A stretch of DNA of 33,466 nt from positions 1-33,466 of the forward strand of contig CALXSB010000032.1 in the NCBI GenBank assembly GCA_944391005.1, written 5' to 3'. The stretch is from an uncultured Rickettsiales bacterium (GTDB lineage Bacteria > Pseudomonadota > Alphaproteobacteria > Rickettsiales > UBA1997). The position numbers and the translations under genes were made by a program. Below, piece after piece: positions 6,807-14,366 of the stretch (its first letter is position 1; the number at the start of each line of letters is the position of its first letter). Under the pieces are notes generated by a model, which had not been told where the DNA came from, ran no database searches, and saw only the letters and a list, made by a program, of their open reading frames with translations.

Positions 6807-8522
6807 CTATATTTTACACATCTTAATTACCACATATGGTTTTTTTCCCATATCCAATTGAAAAATATGATTTATAGTTCTATTAACCTCTTTTTCTAAA
6901 AACAATTCTTTTTTTTCATTTGAATCAAACCTTGCAGCATCTTCTGGATTTGTCGTTCTATTTAAAGCCGAATTATAACTTTTTGCTATATCTTCTTCAA
7001 GAATTTCTTTCATATCTTTTTCCTGATATAAATCATAATTTCCGGCTGTTGTTATAGAAGGCGTATTAACCATTTTATAATTTTTATCAACCATTAAAAC
7101 AACAAAAATAATTCCAGACTCTGACATCTTTTTTCTTTCATTTATTATGTGGCTTGTTAGAGGAATCATTCTTCTTCCATCAATAGCTATATTTGTAAGG
7201 TCTAAATGTTCTATAACCTTGCTTTGTTCCGGATGTTCAGAATCTATTTTTATTAAATCGCCATTTTTGCCTTTAATGACAGTTTTAATTCCACACGATT
7301 TTGCTATTCTTTTATGCTCTGACAAATGCATAGCTTCACCATGGGTAGCTATAACCATTTTTGGTTTTACAAGTTTATACATCTCAATTAATTCATCTCT
7401 TGTATAATGGCCTGATAAATGAACAAAACTATTTTCAGCTGTTATAATTTTAACATCTTTTTCAGAAAGCTTGTTATATAAATTATAAATATTTTTTTCG
7501 TTGCCAGGTATTACGCTTGCAGAGAATATTACCGTATCTCCGCTTGCTAAATGAATATTTTTATGAGTATCATTGGCAAGTTTATTTAACCCAGAAGTTA
7601 ATTCACCCTGGCATCCAGTTGAAATAATCATCAATTCTTTTTTATCATATTTTCCCAAATCATCTTCAGCTATAAACTCTAAACCTTTAGGAATATAATT
7701 CATTTCATTCGCAACTTTTAAAATTCTATAGATTGATCTGCCTACTATGCCAATTTTTCTGCCAACAGATTTTGCTGCTAAAGACAAAGATATAATTCTT
7801 GCAATATTTGATGCAAAAATTGCACAGACTATTAGTCCATCTCTATGCTCTTTCATTATTGATTTTAAATTTTTCAATAATTCAGCTTCTGTTTTGCACT
7901 TTTCCGTTTTGAATACATTTGTAGACTCGCATACAGCTGCCAATACTTGGCCTTTATTGCCAAGCTCTTTAAGTCTTTTTTTATTTGAAACAGCACCAAT
8001 AACAGGTTTTTCTTCAAACTTCCAATCTCCTGTATGTAGAATATTCCCTTTTTCTGTTTTAATCAAAATAGCTCTCATTTCAGGAGTAGAATGGGTTAAA
8101 CCAATAAATTCAATCTCAAATGGTTTTAATTTTAATGGTTCTCCTTCCTTAATTTCAATAATCTTAACCTGATCAGCAAATTCATATTCGCTTAATCTTT
8201 CTCTTAAAAAAGTCGCTGTAAATTTTGACGTATAAATAGGTAATTTTAATTCTTCCCACAAATATTGTATCGCACCAATATGGTCTTCATGAATATGAGT
8301 CAATAAAATACCGAGGCAATCTTTTATATTTTTCTTTATAAAAGATATATCCGGAACCATTACATCAACACCTGGTATATCATTTGTAAAACCAACGCCC
8401 AAATCAACAATTAACCATTTTCCATTATAGTGATATAGATTGCAGTTTAAACCAATTTCTCCACTTCCACCAAGCGGCAAGAACAAAATGTCCTTTTTAA
8501 ATTTACTTAAATTTATTGTCAT
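6807..8522 (-). CDS. rnj: Ribonuclease J
   Basis: This 571-residue beta-CASP metallo-beta-lactamase enzyme has endo- and 5'-3' exoribonuclease activity in the cytoplasm. Visible motifs are LPLGGSGEIG near the N-terminus, the zinc motif THIHEDH (H76, H78, D80, H81), GLTHSTPE, LHTGDWK, the beta-CASP region with VGRSIYRI, and the late histidine motifs HLSGH and ATHGEAMH. A C-terminal RNase J domain follows to the end. The zinc motif has Ile where most family members have Gly (HGHEDH). RNase J is usual in alphaproteobacteria and absent from most gammaproteobacteria, which supports the lineage call. It is the first gene of the rnj-eptA unit and is preceded by a structured leader of about 130 nt. 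Confidence 0.93.
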   Translation of the reverse strand: MTINLSKFKKDILFLPLGGSGEIGLNCNLYHYNGKWLIVDLGVGFTNDIPGVDVMVPDISFIKKNIKDCLGILLTHIHEDHIGAIQYLWEELKLPIYTSKFTATFLRERLSEYEFADQVKIIEIKEGEPLKLKPFEIEFIGLTHSTPEMRAILIKTEKGNILHTGDWKFEEKPVIGAVSNKKRLKELGNKGQVLAAVCESTNVFKTEKCKTEAELLKNLKSIMKEHRDGLIVCAIFASNIARIISLSLAAKSVGRKIGIVGRSIYRILKVANEMNYIPKGLEFIAEDDLGKYDKKELMIISTGCQGELTSGLNKLANDTHKNIHLASGDTVIFSASVIPGNEKNIYNLYNKLSEKDVKIITAENSFVHLSGHYTRDELIEMYKLVKPKMVIATHGEAMHLSEHKRIAKSCGIKTVIKGKNGDLIKIDSEHPEQSKVIEHLDLTNIAIDGRRMIPLTSHIINERKKMSESGIIFVVLMVDKNYKMVNTPSITTAGNYDLYQEKDMKEILEEDIAKSYNSALNRTTNPEDAARFDSNEKKELFLEKEVNRTINHIFQLDMGKKPYVVIKMCKI

Positions 8523-8652
8523 ACATATAAAAATTATGGGCTTTTTTAAAGCTCTAAAATAATAAAATAAAGGCGTAATGCCCTAATAATGATTAATTAA
8601 ATAATCAAATTGCTACTTTCGGCAGCAAGAATCTCGTGAAGTAAAACTTCTA
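8523..8652 (-). ncRNA. Structured leader of rnj or independent small RNA (candidate)
   Basis: The 307-base gap between rnj and infC holds no protein gene. On the minus strand a good promoter (8659-8686) would start RNA near 8652. Hairpins follow in order: GAAGT/ACTTC (8638-8650); a 7-bp stem with a CGAAA loop (8610-8628); TGATTA/TAATCA (8590-8607); and a short GGC/GCC stem (8572-8582) followed on the minus strand by TTTATTTTATTATTTT, which looks like a Rho-independent terminator. A further GCTTT/AAAGC stem lies at 8539-8551. It could be an attenuating or autoregulatory 5' UTR of rnj, or a small RNA of about 90-100 nt. It matches no riboswitch, SRP RNA or tmRNA I can recognise. Confidence 0.4.
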
Positions 8653-8658
8653 AATATC

Positions 8659-8686
8659 ATTATAGACAACTTTTTTTAAAAAACAA
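8659..8686 (-). promoter_or_regulatory. Sigma70 promoter of the rnj leader
   Basis: On the minus strand TTGTTT (8686-8681), a 16-nt spacer and a perfect TATAAT (8664-8659) point towards rnj. Confidence 0.6.
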
Positions 8687-8770
8687 TTGTTTTATTATGT
8701 TTTATATATTTTATTAAAAATTAATTTAATAAATTCTGCGACAAAAATATAGATAATTCTCAAAATATTG

Positions 8771-8798
8771 TTGAAAATAAAATAAATAAATTTAAAAT
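8771..8798 (+). promoter_or_regulatory. Putative promoter of infC
   Basis: TTGAAA (8771-8776), 16 nt, then TAAAAT (8793-8798). Transcription would start near 8805, giving infC a leader of only 10-25 nt. AT-rich context makes chance matches likely. Confidence 0.35.
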
Positions 8799-8829
8799 AT
8801 GTTCATTATTAATAATTACTACAAATAAC

Positions 8830-9345
8830 TTGGGTAATAAAAACGAATTAAGAATAAATAGAGAAATAAGAGTTCCGGAAGTAAGGTTAATAGATGAAAA
8901 CGGAAATATGGTAGGCGTTGTGTCAATAAATGAGGCTTTGAAATTAGCATTTGAAGCAGGTTTAGATTTAATAGAAGTATCTCCTAATGCTAATCCAGTT
9001 GTATGTAAAATTGCTAGCTATAGCAAGATGAAATACGATGAACAAAAGAAAGCTAACTTAACCAAAAAAAAGCAAAAAGTTGTTGATGTTAAAGAAATAA
9101 AAATGTCATTAAATATTGGAGAGGGTGATTTTAACACAAAATTAAAACAAGCTTTAAAATTTTTAGAAAAAGGCGATAAGGTGAAATTCAACTTTATGTT
9201 TAGAGGAAGAGAAATTACCTATTCGGATACAGCTCAAGTTATAATAGATAAAATTATAGAAACTTTAGGTGATGCTGCAAAAATAGACGAAAAACCAAAA
9301 ATGGAAGGTAAAAGACTATTTTTTACATTAGCACCATCAAAATAA
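8830..9345 (+). CDS. infC: Translation initiation factor IF-3
   Basis: The 171-residue product binds the 30S subunit, prevents 50S joining and checks start-codon pairing. The N-domain (about 8-80) has REIRVPEVRLIDENG, the conserved EVSPNANPVVCKI and the linker KMKYDEQKK. The C-domain (about 85-171) has KEIKMSLNI, FLEKGDKVKF and FRGREI. No in-frame ATG exists near the 5' end. The shown start is TTG at 8830; an in-frame ATT at 8815, five codons upstream, would give the AUU-type start classically used for infC autoregulation by IF-3 itself. No strong Shine-Dalgarno separates the options. rpmI and rplT, usual partners, are absent: the gene is alone and ends in a strong hairpin. Confidence 0.95.
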   Translation: MGNKNELRINREIRVPEVRLIDENGNMVGVVSINEALKLAFEAGLDLIEVSPNANPVVCKIASYSKMKYDEQKKANLTKKKQKVVDVKEIKMSLNIGEGDFNTKLKQALKFLEKGDKVKFNFMFRGREITYSDTAQVIIDKIIETLGDAAKIDEKPKMEGKRLFFTLAPSK

Positions 9346-9387
9346 TTGAAATATAACTAAGATTTATTATATTCAATAAATATAAAA

Positions 9388-9419
9388 ATAGCAATTTAGA
9401 TAAGGCTCTAAATTGCTAT
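9388..9419. terminator. 13-bp hairpin terminator between infC and the convergent DsbA-like gene
   Basis: The arms 9388-9400 and 9407-9419 pair perfectly around a TAAGGC loop. It lies 42 nt after the infC stop and 8 nt past the convergent gene's stop, so it probably acts on both strands. Confidence 0.75.
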
Positions 9420-9426
9420 TATAGTA

Positions 9427-9927
9427 TTAAATCTCTTTATTCAATATTTCTAATCCGACAGCTCCTGGAATTAATTTGCCATTAATAACAAACGCTGGTG
9501 TTCCCTGCACTCCGTATTTATCAGCTAATTCAAGATCCTTTTTTATCATATCCCCTATTTCTTTGTCTTTATTTTTTAAAGTAATTTTAATAACTTCTAT
9601 ATTTGCATTACTTTGTTGTATAGCATTATAAATTGGATCTTGACTAATTTCAAAATCATTCATTAAAGTATCAAAATATTTAAAATATTTATCTGGTTCT
9701 GAGATCAAAATAGCATGTCCAATTTGCGTTGCATATAATGAAGATTGTCCCAAAATTGGAATAGCTTTTAGAACAACTTTTACATCTTTTCTAAGTTTTA
9801 CCAATTGATCAACAACTTTTGATTCCCTTTTGCAATGTCCACAATTATAATCAAAAAATTCTATAATTTCAATTGTTCCCCCTGGATTTAGAATAGCCAA
9901 ATTTTTGTTTTCTACTGACATAATCAT
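9427..9927 (-). CDS. DsbA-family thioredoxin-fold protein lacking an export signal
   Basis: This 166-residue protein has only the DsbA-like thioredoxin domain. The active site is C29-G-H-C32 in FDYNCGHC; a cis-proline loop GTPAFVINGKLIPGA lies near the end. It is closely similar to the C-terminal half of the anchored paralogue at 14430-15203 (shared blocks NPxGTIEI, DYNCG, GTPAF, LIPGAV) but lacks that protein's first 98 or so residues, including its membrane anchor. An in-frame TAA lies one codon before the ATG, so no longer form can be read in this frame. Known DsbA/ScsC proteins work in the periplasm; without a signal this one would stay cytoplasmic, or be a 5'-truncated gene. Alternative starts are the ATG two codons later or nearby. 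It is convergent with infC. Confidence 0.8.
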   Translation of the reverse strand: MIMSVENKNLAILNPGGTIEIIEFFDYNCGHCKRESKVVDQLVKLRKDVKVVLKAIPILGQSSLYATQIGHAILISEPDKYFKYFDTLMNDFEISQDPIYNAIQQSNANIEVIKITLKNKDKEIGDMIKKDLELADKYGVQGTPAFVINGKLIPGAVGLEILNKEI

Positions 9928-10036
9928 TATTTAAAGTTGAATATGATACCCATATTATTTTGTTGTATTTAAAAAATCAATTATTATTTATAGTTGTTTA
10001 TATTTTAATAGGACGATTATTTAATTTTTTAAAATA

Positions 10037-10064
10037 TTGACATTTAGTATTATTTAACTATTGT
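10037..10064 (+). promoter_or_regulatory. Putative promoter of the hflK-rlmH unit
   Basis: A perfect TTGACA (10037-10042) is followed after 16 nt by TATTGT (10059-10064). It lies about 30 nt before the hflK start. Confidence 0.5.
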
Positions 10065-10092
10065 TATTTACATATAAAAAATATATTATGCA

Positions 10093-11163
10093 ATGAAAAA
10101 TCCATGGGATATTAATGATAATGACAATGACAATAATATAAAAGATGAAAATTTAAACGATAAAAATAAGACAGATGATAATATAGATAGAAAATCTATT
10201 GAAGAACTTACAAGAATCTTATTTAAAAATTTTGATAAAAACAATAAAAAATTAGATAATAGTGATGATATTAGGCATTTAATATTTGTCTTCTTCTCTA
10301 TAATATTAGCTATATGGCTTTTAACAGGTCTATATAAAGTAAATTCTGATGAAAATGCTGTTGTATTATATTTTGGCAAATATTATGAAACCACAACTCC
10401 TGGATTACATTTTTATATTCCGTATCCAATTGGAGAAATAAAAAAAGTTGCCATTACAAGAATTAATAAAGAAGAATTTGGATTTTCTAGCTCTGTCAAT
10501 GGTAAAAAAACTATAGATGAAGAAAGCTTAATGCTTACCGGTGATGAAAATATTGCAGATATTGATTTTGAGGTTCAATGGAAAATTGAAAATGTAAAAG
10601 ATTATTTATTTAATATAAAAAATCCACAAAAAACATTAAGAAGTGCGACGGAAAGTGCAATGAGAGAAATAATTGCAAATAGAGATATAGATGATGTATT
10701 AGCTGATAAAAAATCAGAAATTGAATTACAGGCAAAAGAATTATTACAAAAAATACTTAATTCTTATAATTCAGGAATTGAAATTATAACTGTTCAATTA
10801 TTAAGAGCAGATCCTCCAAAAGAAGTAATAGATTCGTTTAGAGATGTTCAAACGGCTAAGGCTGATAAAGAAAGAAAAATAAATGAGGCCGAAGCTTATA
10901 AAAACGATATTATGCCAAAGGCTAGAGGTGAAGCGGAAGCTTTAATACAAAGTGCCGAGGCCTATAAAAAATCAGTAATTTCAAATGCTGAAGGTGATAC
11001 AGCAAGATTTGATAAAATTTACGAACAATATAAGAATAACAAAGATATAACAAAAAAGAGAATATATATAGAAACTATGGAAGATGTTATGAAAAACAAC
11101 GAAAAGATTATAATAGATAAAAACGCTAGCAATAATCTAATTCAATTGTTAAATGATAAATAA
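10093..11163 (+). CDS. hflK: HflK-type SPFH/band-7 membrane protein
   Basis: HflK normally pairs with HflC in a large inner-membrane cage around FtsH and modulates its proteolysis. This 356-residue version starts with the HflK-like NPWD followed by an Asp/Asn-rich cytoplasmic stretch, then one membrane helix (about 62-81). The SPFH domain follows (about 84-270) with DENAVVLYFGK, TTPGLHFYIPYP, LMLTGDENI and a coiled-coil tail rich in Ala/Glu/Lys (ADKERKINEAEAYKNDIMPKARGEAEA, about 256-283). The N-terminal position of the helix and the MPKARGEA segment favour HflK over other stomatins. No hflC follows; rlmH starts 14 nt downstream instead. ftsH itself is about 20 kb away at the right end of the window. 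Confidence 0.85.
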   Translation: MKNPWDINDNDNDNNIKDENLNDKNKTDDNIDRKSIEELTRILFKNFDKNNKKLDNSDDIRHLIFVFFSIILAIWLLTGLYKVNSDENAVVLYFGKYYETTTPGLHFYIPYPIGEIKKVAITRINKEEFGFSSSVNGKKTIDEESLMLTGDENIADIDFEVQWKIENVKDYLFNIKNPQKTLRSATESAMREIIANRDIDDVLADKKSEIELQAKELLQKILNSYNSGIEIITVQLLRADPPKEVIDSFRDVQTAKADKERKINEAEAYKNDIMPKARGEAEALIQSAEAYKKSVISNAEGDTARFDKIYEQYKNNKDITKKRIYIETMEDVMKNNEKIIIDKNASNNLIQLLNDK

Positions 11164-11177
11164 AAAATAATTTCAAT

Positions 11178-11636
11178 ATGAAATTTAATATATTATCAAT
11201 AGGAAAATTTAAGGATATTTCATGTGAAACATTATTCTATGAATATAAGAAACGAATGAATTTTGATATTAATTTAAAAGAACTAGTTCTTAAAAAAAAT
11301 TATGAAGGTGAAAAATTAAAAGAAGAAGAGGGAAAATTATTATTACAAAATTGCACAACAAATAATTCAAAAATTATTTCATTAGATGAGAGAGGAAAAA
11401 TTATTACAACTATTGATTTTTGCAATTTAATTACAAATTATCAAAATATGGGAATTGCTGATATTAACTTTATAATAGGCGGTGCTGATGGTTTATCTCA
11501 AACTGTTAGGGATAAATCTGACTTTATTTTATCTTTTGGTAAAATGGTATTTCCACATTTATTTGTAAGAGTAATGTTGATTGAACAATTATATAGAGTA
11601 TATACGCTTCAAAATGGACATCCTTATCATAAATAA
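11178..11636 (+). CDS. rlmH: 23S rRNA (pseudouridine-1915 N3) methyltransferase RlmH
   Basis: This is a SPOUT-class methyltransferase of 152 residues, the family's standard length, acting as a dimer on pseudouridine 1915 in helix 69 of 70S ribosomes. The SAM-binding trefoil knot is seen as INFIIGGADGLS (about 95-107), followed by LSFGKMVFPHLFVRVMLIEQLYR and the terminal HPYHK. The N-terminus (MKFNILSIGK) is also typical. It follows hflK by 14 nt without a strong Shine-Dalgarno and is probably translated from the same mRNA. rsfS, its usual upstream neighbour elsewhere, lies downstream here. Confidence 0.95.
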   Translation: MKFNILSIGKFKDISCETLFYEYKKRMNFDINLKELVLKKNYEGEKLKEEEGKLLLQNCTTNNSKIISLDERGKIITTIDFCNLITNYQNMGIADINFIIGGADGLSQTVRDKSDFILSFGKMVFPHLFVRVMLIEQLYRVYTLQNGHPYHK

Positions 11637-11664
11637 TTTTATTATAGGTTGTTTATAATAAAAT
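11636..11664 (+). terminator. AT-only hairpin after rlmH
   Basis: An 11-bp stem (11636-11646 with 11654-11664) and a 7-nt loop begin at the rlmH stop codon. With only A-T pairs it is a weak terminator at best, and rsfS may still be read through. Confidence 0.35.
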
Positions 11665-11733
11665 ATACATAAAAAATATAGCATTTTAATATTTTGTTTC
11701 TATAATGATAATATATTAATTTTTTATAAAGTT

Positions 11734-12234
11734 ATGATCAAAAAAGATTTAACAGATTATATTTTAAAACAATTAGATGATCTTAAAATAGATGACATTG
11801 TTGTTGCCGATACTAGAAAAACAAGCTCAATTGCTGATTATGTTATTATAGGCAGCGGAAGATCAGGTAAACATATTGAATCGTCTATGGAAATTTTAAA
11901 AACAAACTTAAAAAATAATAAATCTACTAATGGCATGGTTAGTGGCACAGCAAACGATGGATGGATTATACTTGACCTTGGAAATATAATAGTTCATCTT
12001 TTTGTTCCAGCTGTTAGAGATATATATAAATTAGAAGAACTTTTTAATCCTAAAAAAATTGATATAGCAGAAAAAACGAAAAATATTGCTAATAATAAAG
12101 ATAATAAACTTACAAAAACAGAGAAAAAATTATCTTCTACAAAAAAAGAAAAAGTTATAAAAAATAGTATAAAAAGCACAACTAAGAATACTATTAATAA
12201 ACCAAAAAAAGAAACATTAGATATAAAAAAATAA
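11734..12234 (+). CDS. rsfS: Ribosomal silencing factor RsfS with a lysine-rich C-terminal extension
   Basis: RsfS binds L14 (uL14) on the 50S subunit and blocks subunit joining in starved cells. The core (about 1-107) shows the family features: KIDDIVVADTR, SSIADYVIIGSGRS, the surface DGWIILDLGNIIVHLF and VRDIYKLEELF. The family is normally about 105-120 residues; this protein has 166, with a tail from about 108 made mainly of Lys, Asn, Thr and Ser that is likely disordered and strongly basic. Such a tail could add nonspecific rRNA binding. Its stop codon overlaps the Shine-Dalgarno of nrdR, which suggests translational coupling. The usual neighbour nadD is absent. Confidence 0.9.
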   Translation: MIKKDLTDYILKQLDDLKIDDIVVADTRKTSSIADYVIIGSGRSGKHIESSMEILKTNLKNNKSTNGMVSGTANDGWIILDLGNIIVHLFVPAVRDIYKLEELFNPKKIDIAEKTKNIANNKDNKLTKTEKKLSSTKKEKVIKNSIKSTTKNTINKPKKETLDIKK

Positions 12235-12243
12235 GGAGAAAAT

Positions 12244-12690
12244 ATGAGATGTCCATTTTGTGGAAACGAAGAAACATTAGTAAAAGATAGTAGAATATGT
12301 GATGAAGGAGAAGCTATAAAAAGAAGAAGGCTTTGCCCAAATTGTGATGCTAGATTTACAACTATTGAAAAAGTATTAAGAAAAGAAATACAAGTTATAA
12401 AAAAGGATGGCAAAAAAACTTTATTTGATAAAGATAAGCTATTCCGTTCAATTTTACATAGTGCAGGAAAAAGATTAGAAGATAAAAAAATAGAAGAAAT
12501 AGTTAATGATATTTCTAAAAGAATTGAAAGTAGCGGAACTTCAGAAATAAAAAGTTCTTCAATAGGTGAAATGGCAATGGATGCCCTTGAAAGAATTGAT
12601 AAGGTTGCTTTTATTAGATTTGCTTCTGTTTATATGAGCTTTGAAACTCCGGAAGACTTTAATAACTTTATTAAAAAAATTAATAGTTAA
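12244..12690 (+). CDS. nrdR: Transcriptional repressor NrdR
   Basis: NrdR represses ribonucleotide reductase genes by sensing dATP/ATP through its ATP-cone. The 148 residues match the family length. The N-terminal zinc ribbon has C3-x2-C6 and C31-x2-C34 (MRCPFCG, RRRLCPNC), followed by RFTTIEK. The ATP-cone runs from about 47 to 137 (VIKKDG, FDKDKLFRSI, VAFIRFASVY, FETPEDF). It has the clearest Shine-Dalgarno in this region, AAGGAG at 12233-12238, five bases before ATG and overlapping the rsfS stop. No NrdR boxes or reductase genes were noticed in the window, so its targets lie elsewhere. The RNHCP gene starts 3 nt after its stop. Confidence 0.96.
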   Translation: MRCPFCGNEETLVKDSRICDEGEAIKRRRLCPNCDARFTTIEKVLRKEIQVIKKDGKKTLFDKDKLFRSILHSAGKRLEDKKIEEIVNDISKRIESSGTSEIKSSSIGEMAMDALERIDKVAFIRFASVYMSFETPEDFNNFIKKINS

Positions 12691-12693
12691 TTA

Positions 12694-12999
12694 ATGAAAA
12701 AATTTAATAGAAAAATTGAAGATTTTGTCTGCGAAAATTGTGGTGCAAAAATAAAAGGCAATGGATATACAAACCATTGCCCTAAATGTTTATACTCAAA
12801 ACATGTAGATATTAATCCTGGAGATAGGGCCTGTTTATGTGGTGGTCTTATGAAACCGATTGAAATCTTACAAAAAAATGGAAATTTTATAATATTGCAC
12901 AAATGCGAAAAATGTGGTTTTGAAAGAAAAAATAAAGTTCAAGAAATTGATGATTATAATAAAATAGTTGAAATTTCGGCTCACAATAACAAAATATAG
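12694..12999 (+). CDS. RNHCP-domain zinc-ribbon protein of unknown function
   Basis: This 101-residue protein has the RNHCP-domain signature: YTNHCPKCLYSKHVD followed by PGDRA (about residues 25-46). Eight cysteines form pairs suited to two zinc sites: C13/C16 with C29/C32, and C47/C49 with C71/C74. The family has no established function. It directly follows nrdR (3 nt), so it is almost certainly in the same transcript, and it ends the run with a strong terminator. The two adjacent zinc-binding products may simply reflect operon packing rather than a shared role. Confidence 0.85.
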   Translation: MKKFNRKIEDFVCENCGAKIKGNGYTNHCPKCLYSKHVDINPGDRACLCGGLMKPIEILQKNGNFIILHKCEKCGFERKNKVQEIDDYNKIVEISAHNNKI

Positions 13000-13003
13000 C
13001 TAT

Positions 13004-13036
13004 AAAAAATCTCTTTATTTGATAAAGAGATTTTTT
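13004..13036. terminator. Perfect 15-bp terminator between convergent genes
   Basis: Arms 13004-13018 and 13022-13036 pair perfectly around a 3-nt loop. The stem has a TCTC/GAGA core and A-tract/T-tract flanks, so it reads as a Rho-independent terminator on both strands. It follows the RNHCP gene by 4 nt and the convergent cyclophilin gene ends 21 nt beyond. Confidence 0.85.
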
Positions 13037-13057
13037 ATATTATAAATAATTTTTTAT

Positions 13058-14287
13058 TTATTTGTTTACATTTACTGGTTGAACTGCATTACCATTATTA
13101 TTTGTATTTGCATTTTGAGTATTAGCCCCATTATTCATATTATTTACAGGAACACCTGTATTTTGTTGTGGCTGAGTATTAGTTGTTGTATTATTTACTG
13201 CATTATTGTTTGTTGCATTTTCTTGTGAATTAACTTGATTACTGTTATTTAAATCTGTATTTGATTGATTTACCTCATTAGCATTTGAATTTGGAACAGT
13301 TGCAGTTTGTTGAACATTGTTTGTGTTTGTAGTAGAGTTATTTTGTGTCCCATTATTTGCTGCTTGTGGTTGTTGTTCATTATTTTGTGTGTTATTTTGC
13401 AATGATGGCTGTTCAGCACTTTCATTTATATCTATATCTTTAGTTTCAAGCAATATTCCAAGAACTGATTTGTTCTGATAGTTTGGATCTGCTTTCTTTT
13501 TTTCATTTTGCATATCATTAACTATTTTAATCTCTTCTTGAATTGTCTCTATTGATTTATTATTTAACATATCACCGGTTGCAACTTTTATCATTATATC
13601 TGGATTGTCAACCATACCATTTTTAGATACATCACCAACTTTAATTTTTTCAACATAATCCATACCATCTATAACTCTTCCGAAAACAGTATATTGTCCA
13701 TCTAGTTCTGGGAAAAATTCGCCAGTAACAATAAAGAATTGACTATTTGCACTATTTGGATCAGAAGCTCTTGCCATAGATAAAGTGCCTTTTGTGTGAT
13801 GTTCATCATTAAATTCTGCATAAAGCTTGCCCAATCTACTTCCACCTCTTCCAGTTCCAGTTGGATCTCCAGTTTGTGCCATAAATCCGTCTATAACTCT
13901 ATGAAATTTTAAACCATCATAAAAACCTTCTTGAGTTAAAGTTCTAATTCTTTGAACATGTAATGGAGCTTTTGTTGGGAATAATTCTGCAATTACAACA
14001 CCATCTTTTAGTTCTATATAAAGAACATTTTTAGGATCTGGTTCATTATTGTTTGCTACATTTTCTACATTATTGACTACATTGCCATTTGTTGTGCTAG
14101 TTGCATTCATATTAGCATTTTGCTGTTGTGTATTTTGAGTATTTTGTGAAGCATTTGTAGAATTATTTGTTTGTGTAGCATTTGTAGCATTATTACTTTG
14201 AGTATTTAATTGCACTTCTGCAGCATTTATATTGAGTGAAATCAAAGTGAATATAAATATTGAAAATAAAAAACTTTTCTTAAACAT
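13058..14287 (-). CDS. Secreted cyclophilin-type peptidyl-prolyl isomerase flanked by Asn/Gln-rich low-complexity regions
   Basis: The chosen ATG at 14287 gives 409 residues and puts a clean signal peptide first (FKKSFLFSIFIFTLISLNINA, cut before AEV). An upstream in-frame ATG at 14329 would add 14 residues before it and is less likely. The cyclophilin domain (about 85-240) has LKFHRVIDGFMAQTGDP, GRGGS, LSMARA, ANSQFFI and LDGQYTVFGRV, including the catalytic Arg of FHR. It should catalyse proline isomerisation in the periplasm. The domain is flanked by about 50 residues of Asn/Thr/Gln-rich sequence before it and roughly 100 after it. These are prion-like in composition and far outside the normal size of bacterial PpiA (about 190). 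Possible roles are a spacer, a surface-exposed tail or an aggregation-prone region. It diverges from the anchored DsbA-like gene, another envelope folding factor. Confidence 0.88.
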   Translation of the reverse strand: MFKKSFLFSIFIFTLISLNINAAEVQLNTQSNNATNATQTNNSTNASQNTQNTQQQNANMNATSTTNGNVVNNVENVANNNEPDPKNVLYIELKDGVVIAELFPTKAPLHVQRIRTLTQEGFYDGLKFHRVIDGFMAQTGDPTGTGRGGSRLGKLYAEFNDEHHTKGTLSMARASDPNSANSQFFIVTGEFFPELDGQYTVFGRVIDGMDYVEKIKVGDVSKNGMVDNPDIMIKVATGDMLNNKSIETIQEEIKIVNDMQNEKKKADPNYQNKSVLGILLETKDIDINESAEQPSLQNNTQNNEQQPQAANNGTQNNSTTNTNNVQQTATVPNSNANEVNQSNTDLNNSNQVNSQENATNNNAVNNTTTNTQPQQNTGVPVNNMNNGANTQNANTNNNGNAVQPVNVNK

Positions 14288-14366
14288 TTTCTTAGTGGTT
14301 ATTTTTAATAATTCTATACTAAAAAACACAAATAAAAAATCAAGTGTTATTTAATTATAATTTTTC

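Noticed and set aside
8523..8652. SRP RNA, 6S RNA or tmRNA
   Set aside because: No GGAA/GCAGC SRP core, no tag-peptide frame and no long two-sided 6S duplex could be traced; kept only as an unnamed structured RNA.
8799..8828. Nine-codon ATG frame ending just before the infC start, a possible leader peptide
   Set aside because: The putative infC promoter would start RNA near 8805, inside this frame, and it has no Shine-Dalgarno.
13058..14287. CRISPR-like or tandem DNA repeat in the cyclophilin gene
   Set aside because: The repeated look comes from Asn/Gln/Thr codons; there are no equal-length repeats with unique spacers. No CRISPR array was seen anywhere in the window.
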